Shown in pieces: positions 6,509 to 13,408 of a stretch of DNA of 13,608 nucleotides (position 1 is the stretch's first letter; each line of letters starts with the position of its first letter). The notes under the pieces were generated by a model, which had not been told where the DNA came from, ran no database searches, and worked only from the letters and a program-made list of their open reading frames with translations. Source of the stretch: Candidatus Omnitrophota bacterium (GTDB lineage Bacteria > Omnitrophota > Koll11 > Aquiviventales > Aquiviventaceae); the NCBI GenBank assembly GCA_016196415.1, contig JACPXS010000016.1:1-13608 (forward strand). Direction: 5' to 3'. The position numbers and the translations under genes are program-made.

Positions 6509-7624
6509 TCAAGCGTCGACGGATCCTGGTCGTGCGTTAGTTTGACATGATACCGCAGAAGCGCAGAGCAGCGCAGAATCGCAGAAGGCGTTGACGACGT
6601 GACGTGTTCCCGTTGGCGGGTTGGCGCGTTTGCGCGTTGAACGTGCCAACCCGCGAACGTGCTCACGCGACAACCCAGCCGATCGGGAGGGTTGAGCAGC
6701 TCGGCAGCGATGCCACCATTCGGCCGCCAACCCCTCCCGCAGCGATCCCGATGCGAAGCGAATCCGCTGGATCCCGCAGCCCTCCATCCAGATCAACAGG
6801 ACCATCGCCGTCGGCAGCGCCAGGTTTTCCCGCTTGGGATCCAGGCCGGGCAATCGCCTGCGCATCGCCGCCGTCGACGTGGCGAGCCGTTGGAGCAGGC
6901 GGCGCAGGGATGGCTGCGTCAGCGACAGACGGTGAGAATTCCTCGATGGGTTTCGATGACTCGCGGACGCGGCTGCCCGCATGAGCTGTTCGATCATCGC
7001 GGAGCTCCCGAGGACCCATCGCCACCGGATCCGGCGCGCCGATCGAACCGCCGGCGCCCAGACGCGCCGGACCTGCTGCGCAAGCCGCTTCAGCTCGTCG
7101 GGCCGCGGAGGATCGTGCCGGATGAAGCGTTGCGCAAGACGCGCGCTGCCAAGCGGCGCGCTCGCGCGATAGCGAACATGCTCCCGGTCGGCATGAATCA
7201 CCTGGGCGCTCCCTCCGCCGATGGTCACGATGAGGGTTGCGCCGACCCGGAAGCGCGTCTGCAACACTCCGCGGGCAATCAGCCGGGCCTCCTCCAGACC
7301 GCTGATCACTCGAAGGGGCAGCCCAAGGCGCGAGCGGACGCGCGCCACAAACGCGCGGCCATTTCGCGCTTCTCGCACGGCGCTCGTCGCGACCGCTTCC
7401 ACATGATCCGCGCGGGAGCGCATGACGAGAGCCGCGTAGCGCTGAAGCACGCCCATGGCTCGGCGCATGGCGGCGCGTGTTAAGCGTCCATCAGCAAGCC
7501 CCGCCTCTCCAAGGCGCGCAAGCTCGTGCCAGTGGCGATGCACGCGCAGTCGACCCCGGCGCCCCAGCGCTCCAATCACGAGATGAATGGAGTTTGTCCC
7601 CACATCGATGATGGCCAGTGTCAT
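6509..7624 (-). CDS. Ppx/GppA-family phosphatase-like protein, divergent, with a repeat-encoded tail
   Basis: 371 aa from ATG 7624. The actin/Hsp70-like Ppx/GppA fold is indicated by IDVGTNSIHLVI (6-17), ATSAVREARNG (79-89), SGLEEARLIARGV (108-120, with the conserved Glu pair), IGGGSAQVI (135-143), APLGSARLAQRF (156-167), VLGSSAMIEQL (204-214) and FASGSLREGLAAEW (290-303). Family members cleave phosphate from polyphosphate or pppGpp. Two acidic residues of the usual DIGGGSTEL motif are replaced (Asp by Thr134, Glu by Gln141), so activity is uncertain. After residue 303, where the N-terminal domains normally end, an Arg/Ser/Cys-rich tail is largely encoded by tandem repeats at 6554-6660. It lies between acn and DUF502 with gaps of 69 and 38 bp. 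No HD domain, as in long Ppx forms, is present. Confidence 0.85.
   Translation of the reverse strand: MTLAIIDVGTNSIHLVIGALGRRGRLRVHRHWHELARLGEAGLADGRLTRAAMRRAMGVLQRYAALVMRSRADHVEAVATSAVREARNGRAFVARVRSRLGLPLRVISGLEEARLIARGVLQTRFRVGATLIVTIGGGSAQVIHADREHVRYRASAPLGSARLAQRFIRHDPPRPDELKRLAQQVRRVWAPAVRSARRIRWRWVLGSSAMIEQLMRAAASASHRNPSRNSHRLSLTQPSLRRLLQRLATSTAAMRRRLPGLDPKRENLALPTAMVLLIWMEGCGIQRIRFASGSLREGLAAEWWHRCRAAQPSRSAGLSREHVRGLARSTRKRANPPTGTRHVVNAFCDSALLCASAVSCQTNARPGSVDA
6554..6660. repeat. Period-8 degenerate tandem repeats inside the 3' end of the Ppx-like gene
   Basis: Two blocks are visible. At 6554-6587 the word CGCAGAAG and variants recur four times, spaced 8-10 bp. At 6611-6660 octamers such as CGTTGGCG, GGTTGGCG and CGTTTGCG are followed by a near-complementary block with GCCAACCC, so the region can form a hairpin (roughly 15 of 17 matches across the arms). 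Both blocks are read through by the Ppx-like ORF and give residues from about 321 onward. They look like intergenic repeats captured by a reading frame. Confidence 0.7.
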
Positions 7625-7650
7625 GGAGTGATCCCGGTGAGAATTGTGCG

Positions 7651-7691
7651 GCGCCTCGGATGTTGGGACAACACGATTACGGCTGAGGCGC
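7651..7691. other. Inverted repeat just after the acn stop codon
   Basis: GCGCCTC (7651-7657) pairs exactly with GAGGCGC (7685-7691), leaving a 27-nt loop. The stem begins 3 bp downstream of the acn TAA and occupies most of the 69-bp gap before the Ppx-like gene. There is no T-tract on the minus strand, so it is at most a processing or attenuating hairpin. Confidence 0.35.
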
Positions 7692-7693
7692 TC

Positions 7694-9976
7694 TTAACGC
7701 GAATCCGCCGACGGGGAGGAGAGCAGGTTGAGCGCAGCGCCCGCGTTGAACCAGCGAACCTGCTCGTGGGTCATGGAGTGCACGAGCTGAAGCGGCTCGG
7801 TGCGTCCGTCCGCATGATGGAGGGTGGCGGTCAGCGGCGTGCCGGGGGCGAGCCGAGCGAGTCCGGAGACGCTGATCCGATCGCCCGCCTTGACCTTGTC
7901 GTAATCCCCTGGGGCGGCGAACGTGCACGGCAGGACGCCCTGCTTTTTCAAGTTGGTCAGATGCAGCCGCGCGAAGCTTTTCGCGATCACCAACCGGCAG
8001 CCCAGATAGCGCGGCGACATGGCGGCGTGCTCACGGCTGGAGCCTTCGCCGTAGTTCTCATCGCCGACCACAGCCCACCCTACCCCCGTAGCCTTGTAGT
8101 GGCGCGCCGCCTGGGGAATCGGCTTGGCCTGCTGATCCAACGCATCCACGGCGGTTCCCGCCTGGCCCGTCAAGACGTTCACCGCGGCGGTAAACATGTT
8201 GTCGCTGATCCGATCAAGATGGCCGCGAAACCGCAGCCACTTGCCGGCCGGTGAGATGTGATCGGTCGTGCATTGGCCCGCCACTTTGAGAAGAATGGGC
8301 AACCGGTCGAAGTCCTTTCCGTCCCAGGCTGGAAACGGCTCCAGTCGTTGCAGCCGCTCGCTCGTGGGCGCAAGGATCACTTCGAGGCGCCCTCGCTCTG
8401 AGGACGGTTTGGGCGGCGTGTAGCCTGCCGTGCCGTGGGCAAACCCTCGCGAGGGCAGCTCAGGCGCGGACGGCGGCGTCAGCTTCACGCCTCGTCCGTC
8501 GGGGGTCGGGATGGGGTCGGTCAGCGGATTAAAGCGGAGGTCGCCGACGAGCGCCATGGCCGTCACGATCTCCGGACTGCCCATGAAGGCCAACGTCTCA
8601 GCGGTGCCGTCATTGCGGCCCGGAAAGTTGCGGTTGAACGAGGTGAGGATCGAATTCGCTTCTCCCGGGGTCACGTCGTCGCGCTTCCACTGCCCGATGC
8701 AGGGGCCGCAGGCGTTTGCCAGCACCGTTCCGCCGATGGCTTCCAGCGCCCGCAGCTGCCCATCGCGGTGAATGGTCTGGTGGATCTGATCTGAACCGGG
8801 CGTGATGAGGAAGTAGCACCGGGCTTTCAGGTTGGCCCGCTTGGCCTGCTCGGCCACCGAGGCCGCCCGACCGATATCTTCATAGGAGGAGTTCGTGCAG
8901 CTGCCGATGAGCGCGGCTTTGATGTGCGGGGGAAAGTCGCCCCGCTCGATCTCGTTGGCCAGTTGGGAAATGGGGCGCGCCAGATCCGGCCGGCGCGGGC
9001 CGACGATATACGGCTCAAGCGCGGAGAGGTCGATCTCGACTACCCGGTCGAAAAACCGCTCCGGGTCCTGCTCCACTTCCGGATCGGCGACGAGCGCCTT
9101 GGCGTGGGCCTGGGCGAGTTTCGCCACGTCAGCGCGATCGGTCGCCTGCAAATAGGTCGCCATCCGCTCATCGAAGGGAAACACGGAGGTCGTGGCGCCG
9201 ACCTCGGCCCCCATGTTGGTGATAGTCGCTTTGCCGGTGCAACTCATCGAGCGAGTGCCGGGCCCGAAGAACTCGATGATGGCGTCCGTCCCGCCTTTGG
9301 TCGTCAGGATCCCGCACAACTTGAGAATGACATCCTTTGGAGCGGTCCAACCCTTCAGCGAACCGCTCAGGCACACGCCGATGAGCTTCGGGCACTTGAC
9401 GTCCCACGGCAAGCCGGCCATCGTCTCGGCGGCATCCGACCCGCCCACGCCGATCGCGAGCATCCCAAGCCCCCCCGCGTTCGGGGTATGCGAATCGGTC
9501 CCGATGAGCAAGCCGCCGGGAAACGCGTACTGCTCAAGGAACACTTGATGGATGATGCCCGCCCCAGGCTCCCAGAAACCCATCCCATAGCGGGCGGCCG
9601 CGCTGCGCAGAAAATCATACACCTCTCGGTTGGCCTCCAGGGCAGCCTGCATGTCTTCCGTCACGCCCACCCGCGCCTGGATGAGGTGGTCACAGTGCAC
9701 AGTCGTCGGAACCGCCACCGCCTCCCGCCTGGCCTGCATGAACTGCAAGATCGCCATCTGGGCCGTGGCATCCTGCATCGCCACGCGATCGGGCTGAAGC
9801 GTCAGGTAGCTGACGCCCCGCACGAGTTCCTGCGAAGCAAGATCCCGCACATGCGTCATGAGAATCTTCTCGGTCAACGTCAGCGGTCGGCCGAGTGTCT
9901 TGCGGGCGGCGGCATGGACGGCGTCCATCCGCTCGTACAGCCGCTTCACCGCTTCAATCTCTTCTGTTCGTCGCAT
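7694..9976 (-). CDS. acn: Aconitate hydratase, mitochondrial (AcnM-like) type
   Basis: TCA-cycle enzyme that interconverts citrate and isocitrate through a [4Fe-4S] cluster; 760 aa, the length of mitochondrial-type aconitases and shorter than AcnA or AcnB. Numbering is from ATG 9976. Cluster ligands are Cys360 (GSCTNSSYEDIG) and Cys423 and Cys426 (ANACGPCIGQW). Active-site blocks include VHCDHLIQ (about 93-100), GTDSHTPNAGG (about 159-169), GQCTTDHISPAGKW and the swivelling-domain loop GSSREHAA (about 645-652). Both the N-terminal three-domain core and the C-terminal domain are complete. An in-frame GTG at 9997 is possible; ATG 9976 is preferred because GGACGG lies just upstream. It is the first gene of the minus-strand block, and its putative leader carries the palindrome at 10042-10210. 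Confidence 0.97.
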   Translation of the reverse strand: MRRTEEIEAVKRLYERMDAVHAAARKTLGRPLTLTEKILMTHVRDLASQELVRGVSYLTLQPDRVAMQDATAQMAILQFMQARREAVAVPTTVHCDHLIQARVGVTEDMQAALEANREVYDFLRSAAARYGMGFWEPGAGIIHQVFLEQYAFPGGLLIGTDSHTPNAGGLGMLAIGVGGSDAAETMAGLPWDVKCPKLIGVCLSGSLKGWTAPKDVILKLCGILTTKGGTDAIIEFFGPGTRSMSCTGKATITNMGAEVGATTSVFPFDERMATYLQATDRADVAKLAQAHAKALVADPEVEQDPERFFDRVVEIDLSALEPYIVGPRRPDLARPISQLANEIERGDFPPHIKAALIGSCTNSSYEDIGRAASVAEQAKRANLKARCYFLITPGSDQIHQTIHRDGQLRALEAIGGTVLANACGPCIGQWKRDDVTPGEANSILTSFNRNFPGRNDGTAETLAFMGSPEIVTAMALVGDLRFNPLTDPIPTPDGRGVKLTPPSAPELPSRGFAHGTAGYTPPKPSSERGRLEVILAPTSERLQRLEPFPAWDGKDFDRLPILLKVAGQCTTDHISPAGKWLRFRGHLDRISDNMFTAAVNVLTGQAGTAVDALDQQAKPIPQAARHYKATGVGWAVVGDENYGEGSSREHAAMSPRYLGCRLVIAKSFARLHLTNLKKQGVLPCTFAAPGDYDKVKAGDRISVSGLARLAPGTPLTATLHHADGRTEPLQLVHSMTHEQVRWFNAGAALNLLSSPSADSR

Positions 9977-10041
9977 GATCCGTCCGTGATGGCTCACGTG
10001 AAGCCGAAACGTTTCTTTTTTTGCCGGATGCGGGGGTCGTG

Positions 10042-10210
10042 CATCAGTGTAACGGGTGACGCAGCGGGCCTCCGCCTGCGGCGTACGGCACTCCTGTAGC
10101 GTCCACCATCAGGGTGGACGCGAAATGCCGGACGCGCTGGCGGCCGGCCGTCGCCGACCCCGCCTCTCGGCGGGGTGCCCGGCTCGGTCGCAGGCCCCGT
10201 CACACTGATG
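10042..10210. repeat. 169-bp palindromic element with nested hairpins in the acn leader
   Basis: Outer arms CATCAGTGTAACGGG (10042-10056) and the complementary strand of 10196-10210 match at 14 of 15. Inside are at least three separate stem-loops. The first, 10060-10080, has eight paired bases and one bulge. The second, 10099-10121, has GCGTCCACC paired with GGTGGACGC around a 5-nt loop. The third, 10157-10176, has ACCCCGCC paired with GGCGGGGT around a TCTC loop. The overall shape is cloverleaf-like. It lies between the putative divergent promoter and acn, so it would form part of the acn 5' leader. No target-site duplication or ORF is evident. It could be a mobile repeat or a structured cis-acting RNA; it shares no obvious sequence with the 979-1162 element. 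Confidence 0.65.
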
Positions 10211-10230
10211 TACTATCCGCCCCGAAGTTC

Positions 10231-10261
10231 ATTATACCGTAAGCGACTAGCCCGGTATAAT
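10231..10261. promoter_or_regulatory. Symmetric divergent promoter: ATTATACCG-N13-CGGTATAAT
   Basis: An exact 9-bp inverted repeat (10231-10239 and 10253-10261) places a consensus TATAAT on each strand, at 10256-10261 facing right and 10236-10231 facing left. The rightward hexamer ends six bases before the ATG of the 10268 gene, which implies a leaderless transcript. The leftward one would drive acn through a leader of about 250 nt. Neither has a convincing -35, and each upstream region overlaps the other's -10. The symmetry could also represent a repressor operator. Confidence 0.5.
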
Positions 10262-10267
10262 AGGACG

Positions 10268-10714
10268 ATGCTCTGGCGCCAGCGCACCATCACCTGGTTT
10301 GTGATCTGCTGGACACTGCTCTTTCAGTACGAAACGCTGCGGGCCAACTACCTCGGCCCGCTCATCAAGCGCGAGCTGCCGAAAGTTCCCCTGCTGTTCC
10401 CTCCGGCCGGCTGGATCATGTTCTTCAACATCGACCGCTCCTACGGGTTTGCGGAAGTCTACGGCATCCGCCGTCAGGAGCCGTTTTTAATCGATCCGCA
10501 TGCGATCTTTGAAACCCGCGCCGTGGGCTACGACAACATCCGCCGCAACGTGCTCGTCGGCGTCCTCAACCGGACCGACGCCCCAGCCTTCTGCCGGTAT
10601 CTGCACCGCAAGTTCCCGCAGTACGACGCCTTCACGGTCATGTATGCGCTCTACCCGGACCTGATCGACACCCCGAACCGGATCCTGCGCCAAACGGTCT
10701 ACCAATGCCAATGA
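10268..10714 (+). CDS. Membrane-anchored protein of unknown function
   Basis: 148 aa; no family recognised. The N-terminus has positive residues (MLWRQR) followed by one hydrophobic stretch ITWFVICWTLLFQYETL, which fits a signal anchor. The remainder is soluble-looking, with RELPKVPLLFPPAGWIMFFN, a FAEVYGIR segment, ETRAVGYDNIRRN and a C-terminal YPDLIDTPNRILRQT. The start is chosen at ATG 10268 because TATAAT ends six bases before it and the sequence upstream in this frame is the palindrome. The stop overlaps the next gene as ATGA, implying translational coupling with the HTTM-like/DCC protein. The two may act together, but the sequence gives no direct functional clue. Confidence 0.8.
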   Translation: MLWRQRTITWFVICWTLLFQYETLRANYLGPLIKRELPKVPLLFPPAGWIMFFNIDRSYGFAEVYGIRRQEPFLIDPHAIFETRAVGYDNIRRNVLVGVLNRTDAPAFCRYLHRKFPQYDAFTVMYALYPDLIDTPNRILRQTVYQCQ

Positions 10715-11181
10715 GACGCAACCACGGCACAACAGATGGTGTTGTCATGATTCGGCGTTGGTGGCATCGAGCGTTCTTGGAGCGGCGGCCCTCGCTCAGT
10801 CTCGGCCTGTTCCGGCTCGCGGTGGCCTTCACGGTTGGCTGCCACATGATCCCCTCCTTCTTTCACATGGAGGACAACTACCTCTCCACCGCCTTTAAGA
10901 CGAAGAATGCCTCCTTCTTTCCGGTGTGGATCCTGCGGGTGATCGAAGCGAGCCCGGATTGGGTCGTCTGGGCCTGCGTCGGGTTGTTTGCGCTGTCCCT
11001 GGCCGCATTCACGTTTGGGCTCTACGCCCAGCTCAGTTGCCTCCTCCTTCACCGACAACCCCTGCTTCTCCCTCATGCACTACCCGCCCATCGGGGTCGT
11101 GCGCGAGTTCCCGTTGCGCGCCTGGCTGGGGCAACACCCCCTGCTCTGCCACCAATTAGGGGTGGCCCTCGTCATCTTTGA
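10711..11181 (+). CDS. HTTM-like membrane domain, 5' part of a frameshifted HTTM-DCC gene
   Basis: From ATG 10711, which overlaps the previous stop; ATG 10705 and 10747 are alternatives. The reading frame gives LERRPSLSLGLFRLAVAFTV, a MIPSFFHMEDNYL segment, FFPVWILRVIEASPDWVVW and ACVGLFALSLAAFTFGLYAQ, reminiscent of HTTM-type multi-span proteins. Credible protein stops near 11040-11065. After that this frame reads low-complexity Leu/Pro/Arg/Ala sequence to a stop at 11181, while the frame one base further on takes over as good membrane protein. The genuine product would be about 361 aa if the two frames were joined, with a C-terminal DCC domain. Family resemblance is moderate; the frame disruption is seen directly. 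Confidence 0.65.
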   Translation: MRRNHGTTDGVVMIRRWWHRAFLERRPSLSLGLFRLAVAFTVGCHMIPSFFHMEDNYLSTAFKTKNASFFPVWILRVIEASPDWVVWACVGLFALSLAAFTFGLYAQLSCLLLHRQPLLLPHALPAHRGRARVPVARLAGATPPALPPIRGGPRHL

Positions 11182-11797
11182 GGTGACGGTCCCGTTTCTG
11201 TGGTTCATCCCCCGCGCCCGGCCGCTGGGCATCGTCCTGGGGATCCTGTTCCAACTCATGCTGTGGGCCACGCTGCACGTCCCGACGATCTTTCTCTTCT
11301 TGTTCACGCCGATGATGCTCCTGTTTATTCGGCCCGAGCAGTTGGTGGAGTGGATTGAGCGCCGGCGGGCGTTCAACGCGTCGCGGGGGCGGGCGGCGCT
11401 CCTTTACGACGGCCAGTGCGGATTCTGCCTGGAGAGCATCAAGCGGCTGCGCGTCCTGGACCTCTTCGGGTGGGTGGATCCGGTCAATTTCCATACCCAA
11501 CCCAACCTCCCCGCCCTGCATCCTGCCCTGACGCCGGAGCGCTGTCGCAGCGAAATGATCCTCTTGGAACCAAACGGTCGTCTCGCTGGAGGCTTTGACG
11601 CGTGTGCGAGATTGTGCCGGCATCTGCCGCTGCTCATGCCGCTATGGCCTGTCACCTGGATGCCTGGTGTGGGATGGATCGGCACCCGGGTCTATCGATG
11701 GGTCGCGGCTCATCGCTTCCTCCTCCATCGAAATCCTCTCTGCCGGAGGAATCAGTGCGCCCTACCCGGGGCGGGCGGAGACGCCTCGTCCAACTGA
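11042..11797 (+). CDS. Membrane domain plus DCC (DUF393) thiol-disulfide oxidoreductase domain, 3' part of the frameshifted gene
   Basis: Continues the upstream gene in the next frame. The membrane part includes LGVALVIFEVTVPFLWFIPR, LGIVLGILFQLMLWATLHVP and TIFLFLFTPMMLLFI. Next comes a DCC/DUF393 thioredoxin-like domain opening with ALLYDGQCGFCLESIKRLRV, which carries the CxxC pair, followed by EMILLEPNGRLAGGFDACAR, LPLLMPLWPVTWMPGVGW and a final VYRWVAAHRFLL. DCC proteins are thought to act in thiol-disulfide exchange. In this frame the first ATG is 11075, so without frame restoration a truncated protein lacking the first membrane spans would result. The 3' end overlaps the convergent Memo-AMMECR1 gene by 46 bp. 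Confidence 0.8.
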   Translation, partial: SSFTDNPCFSLMHYPPIGVVREFPLRAWLGQHPLLCHQLGVALVIFEVTVPFLWFIPRARPLGIVLGILFQLMLWATLHVPTIFLFLFTPMMLLFIRPEQLVEWIERRRAFNASRGRAALLYDGQCGFCLESIKRLRVLDLFGWVDPVNFHTQPNLPALHPALTPERCRSEMILLEPNGRLAGGFDACARLCRHLPLLMPLWPVTWMPGVGWIGTRVYRWVAAHRFLLHRNPLCRRNQCALPGAGGDASSN

Positions 11798-13350
11798 CGG
11801 ACGCGGTCTTCTTCGAAGATTTGGTCCTGGAAGACGGAGAGACTCGCACGCTGCCACGCATCCGGCGGCAGGCCGGCTTTCTGGCTGGCCAGCTCCCGTA
11901 ACAACTCGCTGCGCGTCCAGCCGGTCTCTTCCCAAACCTGGGGCAGGAAGACGCCGGTGCGGCCCTGGGAGGCCAGCATCACGCCGTCCCGACCAGCCAC
12001 AAGCTCCGTGAGGTCGCGCAAGGGCGCCGGCCGAGTCAGGACGGAAACTTCCACGCGAATCTCCGGGAGCTCTTCTGCGCGCACCGGCGCAAACCGCGAA
12101 TCGCGTTGGGCGGCATCGACCGCGACTGAGGCGATTGCCGTGCGCAGCGGCTCATCCGTCATCATCCGCCCAATGCACCCGCGCAACTGCCCGCGCTTGC
12201 GCAGCGTGACGAAAAGACCGCTGGCCCGCGACAGCTCCGGGTAGCGATCAAGCCCGGCCTGCTCAGACTCGCTCACCGGGCGGTGCGGCGTCGAATCGCC
12301 AGATGGACTCGCCGCGCCAGACGCAGAACGTCCGAACGACCGCTCAATCGCCTGGCGCGCTGCGGCGACCAGCGCCGAACCGGCTTCCGGCGAGAGATCA
12401 TCCGTGCTCGAAGCCGGACGATCAAACATCGCGACTGAGGCGTAGCCGACCACTCGGGAGGTGTCTCCGGCTGTCTGTCCCGAGTTCGCATAGGTCAGCA
12501 ACTCGCGCCGAGGATACCCTAGGCGTTGGGCCAGCACCAGGCTCGTCAAGATCGGCCCTCGCCCGCAGGCTTCCACAATCCCCCCCTGAAACAGCCGCTC
12601 CATCGCCTGCGGGGTCTCAAAGAGGATCGCGTTCACCGTTCCTTCATCGATTGACTCCGCTTCGCTGGAGGGATGGTAATGGGAGAGATCCGTGCTGAAC
12701 AAGAAGAGGTAGTCGCCCAGCTTGGCCAGCGCGGCCAGCGCATCGGCCAGCTGGCGCGCATCGTCAAGCCGCGCGCTGCCCATGAGGATGGGGATAATGG
12801 GGACCTGGCCGAGCGCTACTTGGAGAAAGGGCAGCTGCACTTCGAGCGAGTGCTCGGCGCTCTCGTGCGCTGCCTCCACGTGCCCAATGCCGGGGTACGC
12901 TTGGAGTCTTGCAACTACCTCCTGCTCCACGGGCAGCGTCCCGAGCGGCGTGTGGTAGGCTTCCCGGGTATCGACGGAGGACCCCTCAAAGGGCATCTGG
13001 TGGGTGAACGCGACGATCACCACCGCGTCGTAGTGTTGGCCCTGAAGCTGGCGGTAGCCCCGGGCGGCCACGGGACCGGAGTATTGATACCCGGCATGGG
13101 GGACAAGCAGCAGGCGAGGCTTCTGGGTGGTGATGGGCTGCGGTTGCCGCGCCAGGAAATCCTCCACCACCCGCCGTAATTCCCCGGAATCTGCCGGATA
13201 GAACTGCCCCGCGACTTTGGGTAGTCTGGGCTCAGCGACAACCGCTCCCGGAGCCCAAAACCAGAGGCTCCCCGTGACGACCCATGCCCCTACGGTGCGC
13301 CAGCATGGACCAGATCGACCGGCGGTGCGCCTAAGCGGAGCGCGTGTCAT
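11752..13350 (-). CDS. Secreted Memo-AMMECR1 fusion (AmmeMemoRadiSam system proteins B and A)
   Basis: 532 aa from ATG 13350. Residues 1-39 form a Sec-type signal: Arg-rich start, core VGAWVVTGSLWFW and AVVA before Glu40. Residues about 41-321 are a Memo domain: PRLPKVAGQFYPAD, LLVPHAGYQYSG (His85), THQMPFEG (His117), ESAEHSLEVQLPFLQ, DLSHY and EACGRGPI (Cys262). These correspond to the metal-site His/His/Cys set of the dioxygenase-like fold. Residues about 325-527 are AMMECR1: GLFVTLRKRGQLRGCIG with the LRGCIG hallmark, RDSRFAPV, IRVEVSVLT and GVFLPQVWEETGW. These domains commonly occur with a radical-SAM partner, which is not in the window. ATG 13389 is an alternative start but would precede the signal with 13 extra residues. 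TAGAAT lies seven bases before ATG 13350, hinting at leaderless transcription. Biochemical function is unsettled. Confidence 0.93.
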   Translation of the reverse strand: MTRAPLRRTAGRSGPCWRTVGAWVVTGSLWFWAPGAVVAEPRLPKVAGQFYPADSGELRRVVEDFLARQPQPITTQKPRLLLVPHAGYQYSGPVAARGYRQLQGQHYDAVVIVAFTHQMPFEGSSVDTREAYHTPLGTLPVEQEVVARLQAYPGIGHVEAAHESAEHSLEVQLPFLQVALGQVPIIPILMGSARLDDARQLADALAALAKLGDYLFLFSTDLSHYHPSSEAESIDEGTVNAILFETPQAMERLFQGGIVEACGRGPILTSLVLAQRLGYPRRELLTYANSGQTAGDTSRVVGYASVAMFDRPASSTDDLSPEAGSALVAAARQAIERSFGRSASGAASPSGDSTPHRPVSESEQAGLDRYPELSRASGLFVTLRKRGQLRGCIGRMMTDEPLRTAIASVAVDAAQRDSRFAPVRAEELPEIRVEVSVLTRPAPLRDLTELVAGRDGVMLASQGRTGVFLPQVWEETGWTRSELLRELASQKAGLPPDAWQRASLSVFQDQIFEEDRVRQLDEASPPAPGRAH

Positions 13351-13408
13351 TCCGCTACATTCTACCACCACCAGGCCGCAACGCTGCATCTTGGTGAGTC
13401 GATTTTTA

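Noticed and set aside
10004..10024. GAAACGTTTC palindrome followed by a T-tract, resembling a plus-strand terminator
   Set aside because: The palindrome has no loop and no plus-strand gene ends before it; on the minus strand the tract reads as A's ahead of acn.
8924..10099. 391-codon plus-strand open frame opposite acn
   Set aside because: Antisense to the intact aconitase with its cluster ligands; composition is typical of a shadow frame.
10175..10267. Longer upstream start for the 148-aa protein
   Set aside because: The extension runs into the outer arm of the palindrome and the double -10 region and adds no protein-like sequence.
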